Source: Mucilaginibacter sp.
GTDB lineage: Bacteria; Bacteroidota; Bacteroidia; Sphingobacteriales; Sphingobacteriaceae
DNA length: 64,000 nt
NCBI GenBank assembly: GCA_031292485.1
Contig: JARLHA010000043.1
Span: 62,001 to 126,000 of the forward strand
Reading direction: 5' to 3'
The notes below the pieces were generated by a model, which saw only the letters and a list, made by a program, of their open reading frames with translations, was not told the origin of the DNA and searched no databases. The translations under genes and the position numbers were made by a program. Below, in pieces: positions 61,876 through 64,000 of the stretch. The stretch's first letter is position 1, and each line of letters opens with the position of its first letter.

Positions 61876-64000
61876 ATGGAACTATCGTCGTATTTTTCAC
61901 TCGTAGGTAAATATAAATACATCATAATTATCATTGTTCTGGCAACGGTAATTGCATCATACTTTCTTGTCAAAAATCTTCCTGACGAGTACGTTTCCAG
62001 CACGCAAATTGCTACCGGCATTGTAGATGCATCACGGCACCTGTTAGACAGTAAAGACAACCCCAACGCGCAGCAGGACCAGATCAACCGGGAGTTCAGT
62101 AACTTAACCGAGATCATCAAACTAAAAAAACTGATTGACAATGTTTCTTATCAGTTAATTATCCATGACCTGAGCAGCCCCGCTCCTTTCAGAAAACTTA
62201 ACCATAAATTCAAAGGCCTGAGTGAAGCCGCCGTTAAACACGCTTTGCTGGTTTATCGGGCAAAGCTACAAAATGGAGAGCCTTTATCGCTCTATGATGC
62301 AGATGAAAAGGGATTAAATGAACTGTTGATCTCGATGAAATATGATGAACGTTCGCTGCGAAAAAACCTTGATATTGAACGCGACGGTGAAAGCGATTTT
62401 ATTACAATCACCTATTCATCCGAAAACCCGGAGCTATCTGCTTTTATTGTAAATACACTTAGTAAGGAATTTATCAGTTACTATACCGTAAACGTAAAAC
62501 AGAATGAATCCAACGCGATAGATTTTCTATCGAAATTGCTCGAAGAAAAAAGGAATACACTCAATAACAAAAAGGATTCGCTGCAGCAGTATAAAATAAA
62601 AAATGGTATTTTAAACGTTGAAGATCAGGCTAAGGACATTTTCGCCCAGATGCTGATCTATAACGATAAAAAAATTGAGGCTGAGCGGAATATCCAATCT
62701 TATGAAGGCGCAGTTAAAGCAATTGATAACAGGTTTAACCCAAAAGACCGGCAGTATATTGAGTCGACGATAAGCCAGTATAACCAATCCATTACAAATA
62801 CCGCCGACCAACTGCGGACACTGAATGACGAGTACGTACACAGCGGATTTAATCCTTCGTATAAGCCTGCATTAGATTCAATGCAAAAACAGCTTACGGC
62901 ACAGATTGATAATACTTCGGATAAATATATTACCAATCCGCTGGTAAACAAAGATAACCTTGTAGCGAAAAAATTAGAGCTTGAAGTTACCCGCGACCTT
63001 GCAAAATACAGCGTACAGTCTATAGACAACGAACTCGCCGATTTAAAAGCAAAATTTGACCGCCTGGTACCTTTTGACGCTAAAGTGAAAACTTATGAAT
63101 CTGACGTAACCATTGCCAGCCAGGAATACCTGGATGTATTGAATAAATATAATGCACTCAATCTGCAGTCGAATTTTTCAATAAAGCTGATGCAGGTTGA
63201 ACCGGCAACGCCCGATGTGGCTGAGCCGTCGAAGAAAATGCTTTTGATTGCATTAAGCGGTATCGGAACTTTGGTTATTTGCCTGGTGGTTTTATTTATC
63301 CTGTATTACCTTGACGATAACATTAAAGAACCTATTGACCTGGTAAACGCCACCCAACTACCTTTGCTAGGCTCGTTAAATATGATCAGCGGGCCAAAAC
63401 CCGATCTAAAGAAGCTTTGGGATGTGGAGAACAGGCAAAAAATGCAGCAGTTTAAAGAACTGCTCAGATCTGTAAGGTTTGAAATAGACCAGGAACTTAA
63501 AGGCGGGAAAATATTGGGGATAACCAGCCTTGGCTCGGGGGAAGGTAAAACACTTATTGCAACCAGCCTGGCCTATTCCTATTCGGCAATAAACAAAAAA
63601 GTTTTATTGATAGATGGTAATTTTAGTAATCCCACGTTGAGTAAAACCATTCAGCCAAAACTATTTGTTGAAGATTACTTCAGAAATAATTCATATATCG
63701 AAAGGGATAACAACGCAATAAGCGTTTTAGGCAACCGCGGCGGCGATATTACCTTATTGGAGATAAACGATGAGAAAAATATCCAACGCGAATTTGACGA
63801 CCTGAAATCGAGGTACGATATTATTTTGATCGACCTTCCCCCGCTTGATTCATTAAACCAATCAAAAGAATGGTTGTTATTTTGCTGCAAAACCATCGCC
63901 ATTTTTGAAACCAACAAAAGGATCTCGCGCTCGCAAAGCCAGTATATAGATTATTTGAAACATCTGAACCTGAAGTTTGCCGGTTGGGTGTTAAACAAAG
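61876..64000 (+). CDS. Wzc-like polysaccharide co-polymerase / P-loop ATPase, cut by the window end
   Basis: At least 708 residues, still open at the last base. Membrane helix at about 14-34, a Wzz periplasmic domain with coiled-coil at about 210-320, second helix at about 455-479 (LLIALSGIGTLVICLVVLFI) and a BY-kinase-like cytoplasmic domain. Walker A is LGSGEGKT near residue 557, and Walker B-like strands are KVLLIDGNF and IILIDLPPLD. It should control chain length and export of the exopolysaccharide begun by the sugar transferase upstream. The Tyr-rich C-terminal tail, if any, lies outside. Confidence 0.9.
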   Translation, partial: MELSSYFSLVGKYKYIIIIIVLATVIASYFLVKNLPDEYVSSTQIATGIVDASRHLLDSKDNPNAQQDQINREFSNLTEIIKLKKLIDNVSYQLIIHDLSSPAPFRKLNHKFKGLSEAAVKHALLVYRAKLQNGEPLSLYDADEKGLNELLISMKYDERSLRKNLDIERDGESDFITITYSSENPELSAFIVNTLSKEFISYYTVNVKQNESNAIDFLSKLLEEKRNTLNNKKDSLQQYKIKNGILNVEDQAKDIFAQMLIYNDKKIEAERNIQSYEGAVKAIDNRFNPKDRQYIESTISQYNQSITNTADQLRTLNDEYVHSGFNPSYKPALDSMQKQLTAQIDNTSDKYITNPLVNKDNLVAKKLELEVTRDLAKYSVQSIDNELADLKAKFDRLVPFDAKVKTYESDVTIASQEYLDVLNKYNALNLQSNFSIKLMQVEPATPDVAEPSKKMLLIALSGIGTLVICLVVLFILYYLDDNIKEPIDLVNATQLPLLGSLNMISGPKPDLKKLWDVENRQKMQQFKELLRSVRFEIDQELKGGKILGITSLGSGEGKTLIATSLAYSYSAINKKVLLIDGNFSNPTLSKTIQPKLFVEDYFRNNSYIERDNNAISVLGNRGGDITLLEINDEKNIQREFDDLKSRYDIILIDLPPLDSLNQSKEWLLFCCKTIAIFETNKRISRSQSQYIDYLKHLNLKFAGWVLNK

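Overview
The window looks like chromosome from a Bacteroidota bacterium of the Sphingobacteriaceae type, most like Mucilaginibacter or Pedobacter. This rests on a SusC/SusD locus with a FecR/ECF-sigma pair, TAnnTTTG-type -7 boxes, a DUF5686 outer-membrane protein, an Arm-domain integrase remnant, and AT-rich leaders without clear Shine-Dalgarno sites. The genus is inference.

Layout. (1) 0-11 kb is mostly housekeeping: a metallophosphoesterase, a CoA-binding protein, a MarR-controlled unit (small protein plus DUF5686 protein, with the MarR gene downstream and related operator sequences before both), a papain-like peptidase, argS, an arginine deiminase and a small acidic protein. (2) 11-22.4 kb on the minus strand is a beta-glucan-type polysaccharide utilisation locus: ECF sigma, FecR, SusC, SusD, PKD lipoprotein, GH16, GH30, then a C-terminally shortened multihaem cytochrome. 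(3) 22.5-23.2 kb holds an integrase fragment beside tRNA-Ser(UGA), probably the scar of an integrated element.

(4) 23.4-33.5 kb is a compact seven-gene minus-strand operon: Ser/Thr kinase, FHA-like protein, a 32-residue membrane peptide, PP2C phosphatase, one 1383-residue protein joining a SEDS glycosyltransferase to a class-B penicillin-binding transpeptidase, FHA protein, and a second kinase. The gene set matches the actinobacterial pknA/pknB-pstP-rodA-pbpA-fha division locus, but here the polymerase and transpeptidase are fused. It is probably a phosphorylation-controlled peptidoglycan synthesis system.

(5) 34.4-59.5 kb is specialised metabolism. A full-length LanB-type dehydratase and a LytS/LytTR two-component system lie near a 47-residue peptide with a Gly-Gly motif and a Thr-rich, Cys-free C-terminus, a good candidate RiPP precursor. 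Next is a translationally coupled eight-gene fatty-acid-synthase-like operon (reductase, dehydratase, ACP, ketosynthase, enoyl reductase, AcpS-type transferase, hydrolase, acyltransferase). Its first gene carries an A9 tract that breaks the reading frame. After a TPR gene come a 2209-residue A-PCP-KS-AT-ACP-aminotransferase protein and a C-A-PCP-TE NRPS, then an Sfp-type transferase. Whether these are one pathway or three neighbours cannot be settled from sequence.

(6) 59.7-64 kb begins an exopolysaccharide locus: receiver protein, pseudo-receiver/sugar-transferase fusion, half-length TolC-like protein and a Wzc-like protein that runs off the window.
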